The position numbers and the translations under genes are program-made. Below, piece by piece: positions 24,417 to 34,031 of a DNA stretch of 35,096 bases; the stretch's first letter is position 1; each line of letters begins with the position of its first letter. The stretch lies in contig JANXAG010000014.1 of the NCBI GenBank assembly GCA_025062375.1, forward strand, positions 12,501-47,596. The letters are read 5' to 3'. Source of the DNA: Anaerolineae bacterium. GTDB lineage: Bacteria > Chloroflexota > Anaerolineae > SpSt-600. The notes beneath the pieces were generated by a model. That model was given only the letters and a program-made list of their open reading frames with translations, searched no databases and was not told the DNA's origin.

Positions 24417-26456
24417 ATGGCTGTTATCTTCCCTTTCACGGCTATCGTTGGGCAGGAAAAAATGAAACTGGCCCTTATCCTCAATGCCATAAACCCCCAG
24501 ATAGGTGGGGTTCTGATAAGAGGGGAGAGGGGTACGGCTAAGTCTACTGCAGCCAGAGCCTTGGCCTATTTGCTCCCTGAAATCAAAGTTGTGGCTGATT
24601 GCCCCTTCAATTGCGATCCCGATAACTCCGAAAACATGTGTGATTTTTGCAAAGAAAGGGTAGCCAGAGGGGAAAAGCTCCCTGTTGCATGGCGGAAAAC
24701 TCGCTTTGTGGACCTGCCCGTAAGCGCTACCGAAGATAGAGTTGTGGGAACTCTGGATATTGAGGCAGCTATAAAGCGTGGAGAACGCCGCTTCCAGCCT
24801 GGGGTCTTGGCTGCTGCTAACCGCGGTCTACTTTACGTGGACGAGGTAAATCTTCTGGATGATCACGTGGTGGATCTCCTCCTTGATTCCGCCGCCATGG
24901 GAGTCAATGTGGTGGAAAGAGAGGGCATATCTTTCTCTCATCCCGCCCGCTTTATCTTAGTAGGGACCATGAACCCTGAAGAGGGGGAGCTAAGGCCCCA
25001 GCTTTTAGACCGATTTGCCCTCTGCGTGGAGATAAAGGGCATAACGGATCCCGAGTTGAGGGTGGAAATCGTTAAAAGGGCTGTGGAATTTGAAAAGGAT
25101 CCCGAAGGATTCAGGAAGAAATGGGAGCCCAGAGAGAAGCGTTTATCCCAGGAAATAGCCAGGGCGCGGGAGCTCCTGCCCCATGTCACTTACACTGAAA
25201 CCGACCTTTACACTATCGCCAGGCTTACCTCCTCCTTTCAGGTGGATGGACACCGCGCTGATATAGTAATCCTTAAGACGGCCATAGCCCACGCCGCCTT
25301 CCGGGGACGCTCCCAGATCACCGATGAAGATATACTGATCGCTGCTGAGCTGGCACTGCCCCATCGCTTGCGCAAGCATCCCTTCCAGGAAGGTGGCATT
25401 ACTTCTGAAGAGCTTGGGGCTGCCCTCAAAGAACTCTCTCAAGAATTACTCCTTCTCCGCAATGGGGGAGGCGATGAGGAATCAGAAGGGGGTAGAAAAA
25501 CCGAGCCAAAGGAAGAGCAGGGCGAAGGGGAAGGCCAGGTCCCTTCACAGCCCACAGGCCAGCTCCTGAAAGGATACAAAACCGAACCTCTTGGCTTAAA
25601 AGCTCGCTCCCCTGACAACCCCGTTCCCGTGGGCGAAACTTTCAAACCCAAGCTATTAAGCACTCCACTGGATAGAATAACCCGGAAGATAGCAGGCAAA
25701 CGCAGTTACACCATTACCACCCGTAAGCGGGGTCGGTATATCCGCAGTCTTCCTGCTGAAACTCCAACCATGGATATAGCTTTTGATGCGACCGTCCGTT
25801 ATGCTGCTCCTTATCAACTTTCTCGACCCAGAGGGGAAACGGCCATAACCCTTACCCTTTCAGATTTGAGGAAAAAAGTCAGGGTGCGCAGGGCTTCGAA
25901 CCTCGTCCTTTTCGTGGTGGATGCCAGCTGGTCCATGGCCGCTTCCGAGAGGATGAAGGCGGCTAAAGGAGCTGTGATGTCTCTCCTGCAGGATGCGTAC
26001 AGGCGTCGGGATATGGTGGGCCTTATTGTATTCCAAAAACAGGAGGCAAGGGTTGTCCTTCCTCCTACCACCAGCATTGATTTAGCTCAGCGTGCTTTAA
26101 AGGATATACCAGTTGGAGGTAAAACTCCCCTATCCAGTGGATTGTACCTTGCCCGTAAGGTTCTGAAAATAGAAAGGCTAAAGCATCCGGAACTGCGTCC
26201 GCTTCTGGTTCTGCTAACCGATGGAGCAGCCAACGTCTCCATGGGCACGATGCATCCTCATAAAGAAGCTCTTAAAATTGCTGAGGCCATTCGACGGGAT
26301 GGAGTCCATTCTGTTGTCATAAACCTGGAATTTCAAGCCTTTGACCGTGGACTTGCTCGGGAATTAGCCGATGCCCTGGGGGGGCCCTGTTACAGGCTAA
26401 AAGATTTAGGAGCCAGAGAATTATACGAGGCAGTCAAGGAAGCCCTTGGGGATTAG
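24417..26456 (+). CDS. Mg/Co-chelatase-type AAA+ and VWA fusion protein
   Basis: A 679-residue fusion of the I and D chelatase subunits. The AAA+ part has GERGTAKST (36-44), four cysteines at C62, C66, C75 and C78, and [18 protein letters not shown] (Walker B) near residue 140. An acidic, glutamate-rich linker (about 345-385) leads to a VWA domain with MIDAS motif DASWSMA from about residue 501 and [12 protein letters not shown]. Families of this layout are annotated as putative cobaltochelatase motors. The large catalytic CobN/ChlH subunit is not in the window, so the metal and tetrapyrrole, or even a non-tetrapyrrole role, remain open. AAGGAGAAG precedes the ATG. Confidence 0.88.
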   Translation: MAVIFPFTAIVGQEKMKLALILNAINPQIGGVLIRGERGTAKSTAARALAYLLPEIKVVADCPFNCDPDNSENMCDFCKERVARGEKLPVAWRKTRFVDLPVSATEDRVVGTLDIEAAIKRGERRFQPGVLAAANRGLLYVDEVNLLDDHVVDLLLDSAAMGVNVVEREGISFSHPARFILVGTMNPEEGELRPQLLDRFALCVEIKGITDPELRVEIVKRAVEFEKDPEGFRKKWEPREKRLSQEIARARELLPHVTYTETDLYTIARLTSSFQVDGHRADIVILKTAIAHAAFRGRSQITDEDILIAAELALPHRLRKHPFQEGGITSEELGAALKELSQELLLLRNGGGDEESEGGRKTEPKEEQGEGEGQVPSQPTGQLLKGYKTEPLGLKARSPDNPVPVGETFKPKLLSTPLDRITRKIAGKRSYTITTRKRGRYIRSLPAETPTMDIAFDATVRYAAPYQLSRPRGETAITLTLSDLRKKVRVRRASNLVLFVVDASWSMAASERMKAAKGAVMSLLQDAYRRRDMVGLIVFQKQEARVVLPPTTSIDLAQRALKDIPVGGKTPLSSGLYLARKVLKIERLKHPELRPLLVLLTDGAANVSMGTMHPHKEALKIAEAIRRDGVHSVVINLEFQAFDRGLARELADALGGPCYRLKDLGARELYEAVKEALGD

Positions 26457-27288
26457 ATTTTACGCTGATTTAGCCCTCCTGATAGTTACAGCCATATGGG
26501 GATCCACTTTTATTGTGGTAAAAGAGGCTATTTCCTGTTACCCCACCTTCTCTTTCCTTTCCCTCCGGTTTTTCCTGGCGGTCCTTTCATTTTTACCTCT
26601 GCTTCTGGGGAGCAAAAACCCCTTCAAAGCAGAAGAGTTCAAGGCTGGATTTCTAGTCGGGCTGTTCCTTTTCGCCGGTTATGCCTTCCAAACCATGGGG
26701 CTCAGGTTCACTACAGCCAGTAAAGCTGGTTTCATCACAGGTCTTTCAGTCGTAATAGTTCCAATTCTTTCTGCTTTGTTTTTGAGCCAGAGTCCCCCTG
26801 GGAGAGTATGGTTGGGCGCAGGCTTAGCAGCCCTCGGGCTTGCTTTTCTCTCCCTCAGGGGTAGTCTCATCCCTTCCTATGGCGACCTTCTGGTGCTGGT
26901 CTGTGCGGTAGCTTACGCAGCCCAGATCGTAGCTCTGGGCAAGTTTGCACCACGGATGCGGCTTTTCCCCCTGACGTTTGCTCAGCTTTTAACAGTAATG
27001 TTCATGAGCACAATTTTCGCTTTAATCTTTGAAAGGCCGATTCAAATCCCAACCTCAAAAGTAATAGGAGCTGCCCTTTTCACCGGGATTCCAGCTACTT
27101 CTCTGGCCTTTGGGGTCCAAACTTTCGCTCAGAGGTATACTTCTCCATCTCATGCTGCCCTTATTTTTTCCGCCGAGCCCGTTTTTGCCGCCTTATTTGC
27201 TTTTTTAATAGCCGGCGAGGTCCTTGGAACCAGGGAACTTTTGGGTTGTCTTCTAATCTTGGGGGCCATGCTTTTAGCTGAAATGTAG
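26446..27288 (+). CDS. EamA/DMT-family transporter
   Basis: A 280-residue membrane protein with ten predicted hydrophobic helices in two EamA halves. [15 protein letters not shown] near the start and [17 protein letters not shown] in the first half are typical of drug/metabolite exporters; the second half closes with [26 protein letters not shown]. The substrate cannot be read from sequence. The TTG start at 26446 overlaps the chelatase gene by 11 bases with AGGA 5 bases upstream; no later start keeps the first helix whole. It appears to end the clpC-side operon, since a new promoter lies downstream. Confidence 0.88.
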   Translation: MGIRFYADLALLIVTAIWGSTFIVVKEAISCYPTFSFLSLRFFLAVLSFLPLLLGSKNPFKAEEFKAGFLVGLFLFAGYAFQTMGLRFTTASKAGFITGLSVVIVPILSALFLSQSPPGRVWLGAGLAALGLAFLSLRGSLIPSYGDLLVLVCAVAYAAQIVALGKFAPRMRLFPLTFAQLLTVMFMSTIFALIFERPIQIPTSKVIGAALFTGIPATSLAFGVQTFAQRYTSPSHAALIFSAEPVFAALFAFLIAGEVLGTRELLGCLLILGAMLLAEM

Positions 27289-27335
27289 GCCCAACTTTCG
27301 TTCTTCAGCAGGTTGAGTTATTTTTCGCGTAAAGT

Positions 27336-27363
27336 TTGACCGAGGCCTTTTCCAGAGTATAAT
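27336..27363 (+). promoter_or_regulatory. Promoter of the radical SAM gene
   Basis: TTGACC at 27336-27341 and a perfect TATAAT at 27358-27363 are 16 bases apart, 37 bases ahead of the ATG. It indicates that the radical SAM gene is transcribed separately from the EamA gene. Confidence 0.7.
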
Positions 27364-27400
27364 AAGGCGAAGGGATTGCCTGTGCACGAAAGGAGGCGAA

Positions 27401-28591
27401 ATGCTTAAACTTTTCCCCAGTCCGCGGGGGGGTCTTGAAATCCCCCAGGAGTTAAGAAGGCGATATGGTTTGGAGAATGGTACTGGTTTTCTGGCCGAGG
27501 TAACGGATATAGGTATTGTGCTGCATCCTCTGGTTCCGAACATTAGAAAAATTTACGTGGAGATAACTACCAGGTGCAATCTCAATTGCCGCACCTGTGT
27601 CCGCAACTTATGGACTGATCCGACGGAGGATATGGACCCAGCTACTTTTGAACGCCTGGTAACTCAACTTAAAGATTTGCCCGAGCTTAGCGAAGTTTTC
27701 TTCGGAGGATATGGGGAGCCCCTTTCCCATCCCCAGTTCCTTGAGTTTGTAGCGGCTCTAAAAGAGCTCAAGCTCAGGGTGGGCGTAAGCACTAACGGGA
27801 CTCTCCTGGATGAAGCTATGGCTGAGGGTTTAGTGCGCCTCGGAGTGGATTCCATCATGGTCTCCATTGATGGAGTGAACCCGGAAACTTTCGCTGACAT
27901 AAGGCAGGGGGCAGAACTTAAAGCTGTGCTGGATAACATTTCCAGGCTCAATGCCGTAAAAGAGAAAATGCGCTCCCCCCTCCCACGGATAGGGATTGAA
28001 TTTGTTGCTCTCAAAAGCAACGCAGCTGAGCTTCCGCTCCTTCCAGGGCTGGCCCGTAGGCTTGGCGTTGCCAGGGTACTCGTAACCCATCTCCTTCCTC
28101 ATACTCCCGAAATGGCGGCTGAGATCCTATATGACCGAAATGAAATTCCCCCCTTTCCCTCATTTCCAGGGTGGCCTTTCAGAAGCGGGGACTGGCTCCT
28201 CTGGGGAGTGATGGAATTGCCCAGGATGAGCTGGGGGGCTGAAAGGCGTTGCCGTTTCATGGCCTCCAGTGCCCTGGTGGTAGGCTGGGATGGAAGTGTG
28301 AGCCCATGCTATGCGCTCTCTCACTCTTACCCTTACTATATCTTCGGAAGGCGTAAGGAAGTAAAACGCTATACCTTCGGGAACATAAACCAGAAGCACC
28401 TGATTGAAATATGGACTTCTGAGGATTATGTCCGCTTCCGCGCTGAGGTCAAACGCTTCCATTTCCCCTCGTGTGTGGATTGTTACCTAAGGGACACCTG
28501 TGATATAACAGCTTCCAACAACGGGTGTTGGGGCTGGTCTCCCTCCTGCGCCGATTGCCTCTGGGCTCAGGATATAATCCGTTGCCCGTAA
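27401..28591 (+). CDS. Radical SAM/SPASM protein, tungsten-cofactor maturase-like
   Basis: A 396-residue protein. The first 45 residues resemble an AbrB/SpoVT-like swapped-hairpin module (LEIPQELRRRYGLENGTGF). The radical SAM core has C59, C63 and C66 (CNLNCRTC) for the 4Fe-4S cluster, then GGYGEP at 102-107. The C-terminal part holds a cysteine-rich SPASM-type region (CRF, SPCYA, CVDC, CDI, CWGWSPSCADC). The N-terminal module plus CRTCVRN resembles the radical SAM proteins linked to tungsten aldehyde oxidoreductases, but no such oxidoreductase gene is present. It could equally modify a peptide. GGAGG lies 5 bases before the ATG. Confidence 0.75.
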   Translation: MLKLFPSPRGGLEIPQELRRRYGLENGTGFLAEVTDIGIVLHPLVPNIRKIYVEITTRCNLNCRTCVRNLWTDPTEDMDPATFERLVTQLKDLPELSEVFFGGYGEPLSHPQFLEFVAALKELKLRVGVSTNGTLLDEAMAEGLVRLGVDSIMVSIDGVNPETFADIRQGAELKAVLDNISRLNAVKEKMRSPLPRIGIEFVALKSNAAELPLLPGLARRLGVARVLVTHLLPHTPEMAAEILYDRNEIPPFPSFPGWPFRSGDWLLWGVMELPRMSWGAERRCRFMASSALVVGWDGSVSPCYALSHSYPYYIFGRRKEVKRYTFGNINQKHLIEIWTSEDYVRFRAEVKRFHFPSCVDCYLRDTCDITASNNGCWGWSPSCADCLWAQDIIRCP

Positions 28592-28686
28592 AAGGTGTGG
28601 GGATAATTTTCCCTTTAAACCAGAAACTGGGCGAAGGAGACGCTCTCTGCCCGATGATGATTTATTGGCGTAAGACCTCAAAAAAG

Positions 28687-28715
28687 TTGCTATGAACGTT
28701 AATTTCCGTTAAAAT
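28687..28715 (+). promoter_or_regulatory. Promoter of the gls24-fakA-recG-coaD unit
   Basis: TTGCTA at 28687-28692 and TAAAAT at 28710-28715 are separated by 17 bases, the same hexamer pair as at dnaA. The expected transcript starts near 28722, which supports the ATG at 28753 over a TTG at 28717. Bases 28592-28686 hold an imperfect GGGC...GCCC hairpin and nothing else recognised. Confidence 0.6.
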
Positions 28716-28752
28716 TTTGAAAGCTGAAGTTGTTTTGCAAAGAGGAAGGCTC

Positions 28753-29082
28753 ATGGAAAAGGGTGAAAGGCTTGGGAAGATAGAGATAACGCCTGAGGCT
28801 TTGATAGAGTTCATCTCCCTCACAGCCCTGGAATGTTACGGCATTGTCGGCCTGGTGAGAAAAACCCCGTGGTCTGGAAGTTACCTTCATCCGGGAGTAG
28901 AGATAAGCTGGGCTGGGCCAGAACTAATCGTTAACCTTTATGTAATCATGGAATATGGGGTTCGTATAACTGAGGTTGCCCACAACCTCAAAGAAAGGGT
29001 AAAATACGCCGTAGAGAAAAACCTGGGGATACCCGTCGCTCAGGTCAATGTGTACGTTCAAGACCTCAGAATAGACATTTAA
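28753..29082 (+). CDS. Asp23/Gls24 (YloU) family protein
   Basis: A 109-residue protein of the Asp23/Gls24 fold, with GKIEITPEALIEFISLTALE, CYGIVGL and the closing NLKERVKYAVEKNLGIPVAQVNVYV. In Bacillus the homologue yloU sits directly before yloV (fakA), exactly as here. The family is associated with cell-envelope stress and lipid metabolism, without a firm molecular role. The ATG at 28753 follows GAGGAAGG; a TTG at 28717 lies in the promoter and was rejected. fakA starts 19 bases after the stop. Confidence 0.88.
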   Translation: MEKGERLGKIEITPEALIEFISLTALECYGIVGLVRKTPWSGSYLHPGVEISWAGPELIVNLYVIMEYGVRITEVAHNLKERVKYAVEKNLGIPVAQVNVYVQDLRIDI

Positions 29083-29101
29083 CAATCGGGAGGTTCTGGA
29101 G

Positions 29102-30718
29102 GTGAACGGGGTAGAAAACCTGGCCTGGGATGGTATAACTCTTAAGAACATGTTCAAAACAGCTACTGCGTGGCTTGAGCGCCACGTTAATTTTATAAAT
29201 GCCCTTAACGTTTACCCTGTCCCTGATGGTGATACCGGAACCAATATGTTTTTAACGATGCAGGCCTGTGTGAGGGAGATCGAAGGGGTAAGGGAGAACT
29301 CCGCCTGGATGGTGGCCCAAAAAGCTGCTTATGGAGCTCTGATGGGGGCCAGAGGTAACTCTGGCGTTATTCTCTCCCAGATATGGAGGGGATTTGCCAA
29401 AGCTCTTGACAAAAAAGATGTTATAAAGGTGCAGGATTTGGCTGAAGCTTTGAGCGAAGCTTCTGCTACAGCTTACAAGGGCGTTATAAAGCCTGTGGAA
29501 GGCACTATCCTTACCGTCATAAGAGAAATAGCCGAGACCATGCAAGCCATCAAGCACCAGACGGATGACCTTAAAGTTGCTCTGGAGCATTTAGTGGAAG
29601 CAGCAAAGGCAGCGGTGGCTAAAACTCCTTCTCTCCTCCCCATTTTGAGGGAGGCAGGAGTAGTGGATGCTGGAGGGCAAGGACTGTTGGTCATAATGGA
29701 GGGTTTTTTAAAATACCTGCGAGGTGAAAAATTGGAAGAAAAAATTGTTCCTGAAAGGGCCGAAATAAGAGCTGAAGTTCTGGAAGGCGAATATGGTTAT
29801 GACGTCCAGTTCATAATAAAGGGCCAGAATCTGGACGTGGAAGAAATAAGGAGAACCCTTTCCACCATGGGCGATTCCGTCCTGGTAGTTGGGGACTCTA
29901 CCACGGTAAAGGTGCACCTCCATACCAACGAACCGGGTACTCCCCTGAATTATGGCATAAAGTGGGGTGCGTTGGTGGACATTGTAGTTGAAAACATGCA
30001 GGAACAATATCGAGAATTCATTGTGAGCCGGGAAGCCCAACCTGCTCCCCCCAGGCCCGTTAAGAGGATAGCCGTGGTAGCCGTGGTCCCCGGGAAAGGC
30101 CTGGCCGAAGTCTTCAAAAGCCTTTCCACCGATGCCATTGTTTCCGGTGGCCAGACGATGAACCCAAGTATAGAAGAAATCCTTCAAGCTCTCAATTCTC
30201 TGGAAGCTGAAGAAATTATAGTCCTTCCCAACAACCCCAACGTGATCCTTACCGCCCAGCAGGCGGCAGAGCTCTCTTCAAAGAAAGTGAAAGTTATCCC
30301 TTCTCGCTCAATCCCCCAGGGGATAAGTGCTCTCCTTTCCTTCAACCCCGAACTGACTCTTGAGGAAAATGCAGAGGCCATGGCTGAGGCCATGAAGTAC
30401 GTGCGCACTGGAGAGGTTACCACCGCTATCCGTTCTTCCCAGGTGGAAGGGATAAGGGTTTCTGAGGGGCAATTCATAGGACTTCTTGACGGTAAGCTCT
30501 CGGCGGCGGGGGAAACCCCTGAGGAAACCGTTTTTGAACTTCTGGAAAAAATGGAAGTTCAAAAAGGCGAGGTCCTTACCCTTTACTATGGTGCAGATGT
30601 CAGGGAAGAAGAGGCTTGCGCTCTGGCCAATAGAATCCGGGAGGCTTTCCCCCACCTAAACGTGGAAACCATATGGGGTGGCCAGCCTTATTACCATTAC
30701 ATCATTTCGCTGGAGTAA
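29102..30718 (+). CDS. fakA: Fatty acid kinase catalytic subunit FakA
   Basis: A 538-residue protein. The DhaL-type ATP-binding domain (about 1-205) has YPVPDGDTGTN at 38-48 and GARGNSGVILSQ at 82-93, followed by DAGGQGL. The middle and C-terminal FakA domains include GYDVQFIIKGQ, VHLHTNEPG near 265 and IVLPNNPNVILTA near 375. FakA phosphorylates fatty acids held by a DegV-type FakB to give acyl-phosphate for phospholipid synthesis, and the downstream degV gene is the likely partner. The GTG start follows GGAGG. Context with Asp23/Gls24 and recG follows the Firmicute yloU-yloV-recG order. Confidence 0.93.
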   Translation: MNGVENLAWDGITLKNMFKTATAWLERHVNFINALNVYPVPDGDTGTNMFLTMQACVREIEGVRENSAWMVAQKAAYGALMGARGNSGVILSQIWRGFAKALDKKDVIKVQDLAEALSEASATAYKGVIKPVEGTILTVIREIAETMQAIKHQTDDLKVALEHLVEAAKAAVAKTPSLLPILREAGVVDAGGQGLLVIMEGFLKYLRGEKLEEKIVPERAEIRAEVLEGEYGYDVQFIIKGQNLDVEEIRRTLSTMGDSVLVVGDSTTVKVHLHTNEPGTPLNYGIKWGALVDIVVENMQEQYREFIVSREAQPAPPRPVKRIAVVAVVPGKGLAEVFKSLSTDAIVSGGQTMNPSIEEILQALNSLEAEEIIVLPNNPNVILTAQQAAELSSKKVKVIPSRSIPQGISALLSFNPELTLEENAEAMAEAMKYVRTGEVTTAIRSSQVEGIRVSEGQFIGLLDGKLSAAGETPEETVFELLEKMEVQKGEVLTLYYGADVREEEACALANRIREAFPHLNVETIWGGQPYYHYIISLE

Positions 30719-30724
30719 AAGGGA

Positions 30725-31570
30725 ATGGTGAAGATTGTGACCGACAGCGGCGCTGTCTTTGAGGATGAAGCTGAGGTTAAAAAGCTCGGTATCACGGTAG
30801 TGCCTCTGCGCATAGAACTTAAGGACAAAATCTACAGAGAAGGTGTGGATATTGATAGCGAAGGATTGGCCCGGGAAATAGCCCGCACCAGATCCATCCC
30901 CACCTCTCTTCCTCCAACCCGTGACCATATGGAAAAGGTTTACCAGAAAATAATAAAGGAAGAGGGGGATGAAATCGTCGGCATTTACACTTCCAGCTAC
31001 ATAAACCCTGTGGCTTCAGTAGCCAGGGAAGCCAGCATCCCTTTTCTGGGGAGAGCTCGCATCACTATTATTGACTCTGAAGTTTCCTCCTACGCTTTAG
31101 GTCTTATGGTCAGGGAGGCAGCCAAGGCAGCTCAAAAGGGTCGCTCAATGGACGCCATCGTCCGGCTTGTCCGGGGCATGATACCTTATATGTATATAGC
31201 CTCCTTTTCCCAAGACCTGAAATTCCTGCGGCACAAAAAAATCATAAGCCCATCCCAGGCTATCCTGGGGACAATGATGGGGATCAAGGTTTTCCTCATA
31301 GTGGAAGACGGCAAGTTTGTCCCTCTAGAGAAGGTGCAAACCGAGGAGGAGATGGCTGAGAAGCTTGTGGAGTTCACAGCGGAGTTTGTCAATATAAAGA
31401 GGCTGGCAATGCTCAAAAACGATTTGAACGAGGTGGTCAACGCTTTTCTGGAAAAATTCTCAAGCCTTTCCTTCAAAGTGAAGCCCACAATTCTGCCCCT
31501 TAACCCTTCCATGATCTGTTACCTGGGGCCTAAAGCCATAAGCCTGATAATTCAGGAGGGAGGCTCCTAA
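30725..31570 (+). CDS. DegV-family fatty-acid-binding protein (FakB-like)
   Basis: A 281-residue DegV protein. IVTDSGAVFEDE at the start, IPTSLPPT near 58, YTSSYINPVASVA near 85 and DSEVSSYALGLMV near 118 follow the family order. DegV proteins bind one fatty acid and present it to FakA. Two ligand-loop blocks are changed: the usual LRKGGR is LRHKKI, and the HxGPG motif near the C terminus reads CYLGPK. This suggests altered lipid or head-group handling, or a diverged copy. It lies 6 bases after fakA and 1 base before recG, so co-expression with the kinase is near certain. Confidence 0.88.
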   Translation: MVKIVTDSGAVFEDEAEVKKLGITVVPLRIELKDKIYREGVDIDSEGLAREIARTRSIPTSLPPTRDHMEKVYQKIIKEEGDEIVGIYTSSYINPVASVAREASIPFLGRARITIIDSEVSSYALGLMVREAAKAAQKGRSMDAIVRLVRGMIPYMYIASFSQDLKFLRHKKIISPSQAILGTMMGIKVFLIVEDGKFVPLEKVQTEEEMAEKLVEFTAEFVNIKRLAMLKNDLNEVVNAFLEKFSSLSFKVKPTILPLNPSMICYLGPKAISLIIQEGGS

Positions 31571-31571
31571 G

Positions 31572-34004
31572 GTGAAGGGGAAACAGTTTGAAACCCTGGA
31601 AAAGATTTTAAGGCAGGAAGCCAGACTTGGATACAAAGATAAAGCAGTACTGGGAGGGTTTCGAAAATTAGCAGCAATCTGGGGTGATGCAGCCCTTAAG
31701 GAAGCCGGTACAGAGCAGGAAAGAGCCCGGATTAAAGAGATTGTATCTTTCCTTTCCCGCTATTCTTCCCTCACCTCCCCTGAAGAGAGAAAAGCTCTGT
31801 TGGAAAAGATCCATGACCTCATAACGAGCCCAATACTTCCTGCTCCTGAACCAGTTTCTACTCCAAAACCTCAGCCCAGGCCCCCGGAGGAAAAATTTGT
31901 GGAAGCTCCTTCGAAAAAAGGCCTGGGTTTGGATTCGCCGGTGATAAGGCTCAGCGGGGTTGGCCCCCGAAACGCTGAGCGTCTCAAGAAGCTGGGGGTT
32001 CGCACCATAAGGGATCTCCTTTACCTGTTCCCGAGGCGCTACGTGGATTACAGTAACATAAAGACCATAAATCGCCTACGCTACGGAGAAGAAGTCACCA
32101 TCATAGGGAACGTATGGGATGTTAGCATAAGGGAAGCTAAAAGTGGCCTTACTGTGGTCTCATGCCTTTTAGCCGATGGCACGGGAGTAATTGAGATAAG
32201 TTGGTTCAACCAGCCACACATTGCTCAGCAGCTTAAACCTGGGAAGCAGATAGTCGTGAGCGGCCGTGTGGATGAATTCATGGGCCGGCTCACTATGACC
32301 TCCCCGGAATGGGAGCTTCTGGACAAAGAACTGGTAAGCACCGGGCGCATAGTCCCTATATACCCCTTAACCAAAGGCCTCAGCCCCCGCTGGCTCCGCC
32401 GGGTCATGCTTAAAACCACAAAATACTGGGCTGAAAAGGTCCCGGACCCATTACCGGCAAGGATAAGGGAGGAAAGGAAACTTCTGGATCTGGGAGCCTC
32501 TCTGGTTCAAATCCACTTTCCCGAAAGCCAGGAACTCCTCAGGGAAGCTCGGCGGCGCCTGGCCTTTGACGAATTGCTCTTTCTGCAATTGGGGGTAATG
32601 CGGCAGAAATTCGCCTGGCAGAGCAATCCTGGCCGTGCTATAAGGGTAAACGCTGGCTTTTTGGAGCATGTAATTTCTTCCCTTCCTTTTGAGCTTACTA
32701 GTGCCCAGCGCAGAGCTCTTCGGGAAATCTTGGAAGACCTGGCCAGTGATAGGCCTATGAGCCGATTGCTTCAGGGAGAAGTTGGCTCCGGTAAGACGGT
32801 GGTGGCTTTTATAGCCATGTTGGTGGCGGTGGCTGCCGGGTATCAGGCAGCTATGATGGCTCCTACGGAGATTCTGGCTGAGCAGCATTACCACACCATA
32901 ACAACTCTCCTGGAAAATATGGCCCTTAAGCACCCGGTTACTAAGGAGCCTTTCTCCCCTAGAGTTCGCCTTCTCATTGGCAGCACGAAACCCTCTGAGA
33001 AGAAAAGCATTCAGGAAGGCCTTGCCTCCGGCGAGGTGGACATAGTGGTAGGCACCCACACCCTGATACAGGAAGGAGTTCAATTTGCCAATTTAGCCCT
33101 GGCTGTAATAGACGAGCAGCATCGTTTTGGGGTGCGTCAGAGGGCTTCTCTACGCCAGAAGGGGTTCTTCCCCCACGTTCTGGTAATGAGTGCTACTCCT
33201 ATCCCCAGGACCCTGGCCCTCACCGTGTATGGCGACTTGGATATTTCTGTGTTGGACGAAATGCCGCCTGGAAGACAGGGGGTTAAAACATACCTTTTAA
33301 CGCCTCTGGAGCGGGAAAGGGCCTACAGGTTCATCCGGAGTCAGATAGAGAAAGGCCGACAGGCTTTTATCATTTACCCAATAATAGAGGAATCTGAGAG
33401 TGTGGATGCGCCCTCAGCCGTGGCCGAATACGAGCGATTAAAGAGAGAAATTTTTCCTGACCTCAAGCTTGGCCTGCTCCATGGTCGCATGAAGAGTGAG
33501 GAAAAAGAGAAAGTAATGGAAGCTTTCCGGCAGGGCGAAATCCAGATTCTCGTCTCCACGGCCGTGGTGGAAGTGGGTGTGGATATTCCCAACGCTACGG
33601 TTATGATGGTGGAGGGAGCCCATCGGTTTGGGCTGGCCCAGCTCCACCAGTTCCGGGGCAGAGTGGGGAGGGGAAGCGAGCCGGGTTATTGTATCCTGGT
33701 AGCTGATTCTGAATCTCCTGAAGCCTTTGAACGCCTCAAGATCGTTGAAACCCTTCAGGACGGCTTCCAGTTGGCAGAAAAGGATCTGGAAATGCGAGGG
33801 CCGGGCGAGTTCCTGGGCACAAAGCAGAGCGGCCTTCCGGAGCTTAAGTTAGCTCGCCTCACTGATCTTAATATGCTGAACGAGGCCAGGGAAGTGGCCT
33901 TGGAAATATTCAAAGAGGATCCGGAGCTCTCCAAGCCCGAGTTCCGCCTCCTCAAAGAAGCTGTTGATAGGCTATGGCAGCCTGGGGTCGTGGATATAAC
34001 TTAG
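31572..34004 (+). CDS. recG: ATP-dependent DNA helicase RecG
   Basis: An 810-residue helicase that remodels stalled forks and Holliday junctions. About 115 N-terminal residues, helical and then proline-rich, precede the normal start, as in other long-form RecG proteins. A helix-hairpin-helix (LSGVGPRNAERLKKLGVRT) and the wedge/OB domain (LFPRRYVDY; YGEEVTIIGNV) follow. The motor has LLQGEVGSGKTVVAF (Walker A, near 402-409), DEQHRFG near 513, SATPIPRTL, then FRGRVGRG and the RecG C-terminal RMTD-like end. The GTG start is 1 base after the degV stop. Confidence 0.96.
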   Translation: MKGKQFETLEKILRQEARLGYKDKAVLGGFRKLAAIWGDAALKEAGTEQERARIKEIVSFLSRYSSLTSPEERKALLEKIHDLITSPILPAPEPVSTPKPQPRPPEEKFVEAPSKKGLGLDSPVIRLSGVGPRNAERLKKLGVRTIRDLLYLFPRRYVDYSNIKTINRLRYGEEVTIIGNVWDVSIREAKSGLTVVSCLLADGTGVIEISWFNQPHIAQQLKPGKQIVVSGRVDEFMGRLTMTSPEWELLDKELVSTGRIVPIYPLTKGLSPRWLRRVMLKTTKYWAEKVPDPLPARIREERKLLDLGASLVQIHFPESQELLREARRRLAFDELLFLQLGVMRQKFAWQSNPGRAIRVNAGFLEHVISSLPFELTSAQRRALREILEDLASDRPMSRLLQGEVGSGKTVVAFIAMLVAVAAGYQAAMMAPTEILAEQHYHTITTLLENMALKHPVTKEPFSPRVRLLIGSTKPSEKKSIQEGLASGEVDIVVGTHTLIQEGVQFANLALAVIDEQHRFGVRQRASLRQKGFFPHVLVMSATPIPRTLALTVYGDLDISVLDEMPPGRQGVKTYLLTPLERERAYRFIRSQIEKGRQAFIIYPIIEESESVDAPSAVAEYERLKREIFPDLKLGLLHGRMKSEEKEKVMEAFRQGEIQILVSTAVVEVGVDIPNATVMMVEGAHRFGLAQLHQFRGRVGRGSEPGYCILVADSESPEAFERLKIVETLQDGFQLAEKDLEMRGPGEFLGTKQSGLPELKLARLTDLNMLNEAREVALEIFKEDPELSKPEFRLLKEAVDRLWQPGVVDIT

Positions 34005-34031
34005 TGCCCGCATTTCCCGAAGGAGGGAAGT

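Noticed and set aside
28592-28686. Intrinsic terminator or riboswitch after the radical SAM gene
   Set aside because: The GGGC...GCCC hairpin is interrupted and is not followed by a T run, and no riboswitch core is recognisable.
32451-33083. A 210-codon minus-strand frame inside recG
   Set aside because: It lies opposite the conserved helicase domain and resembles no protein.
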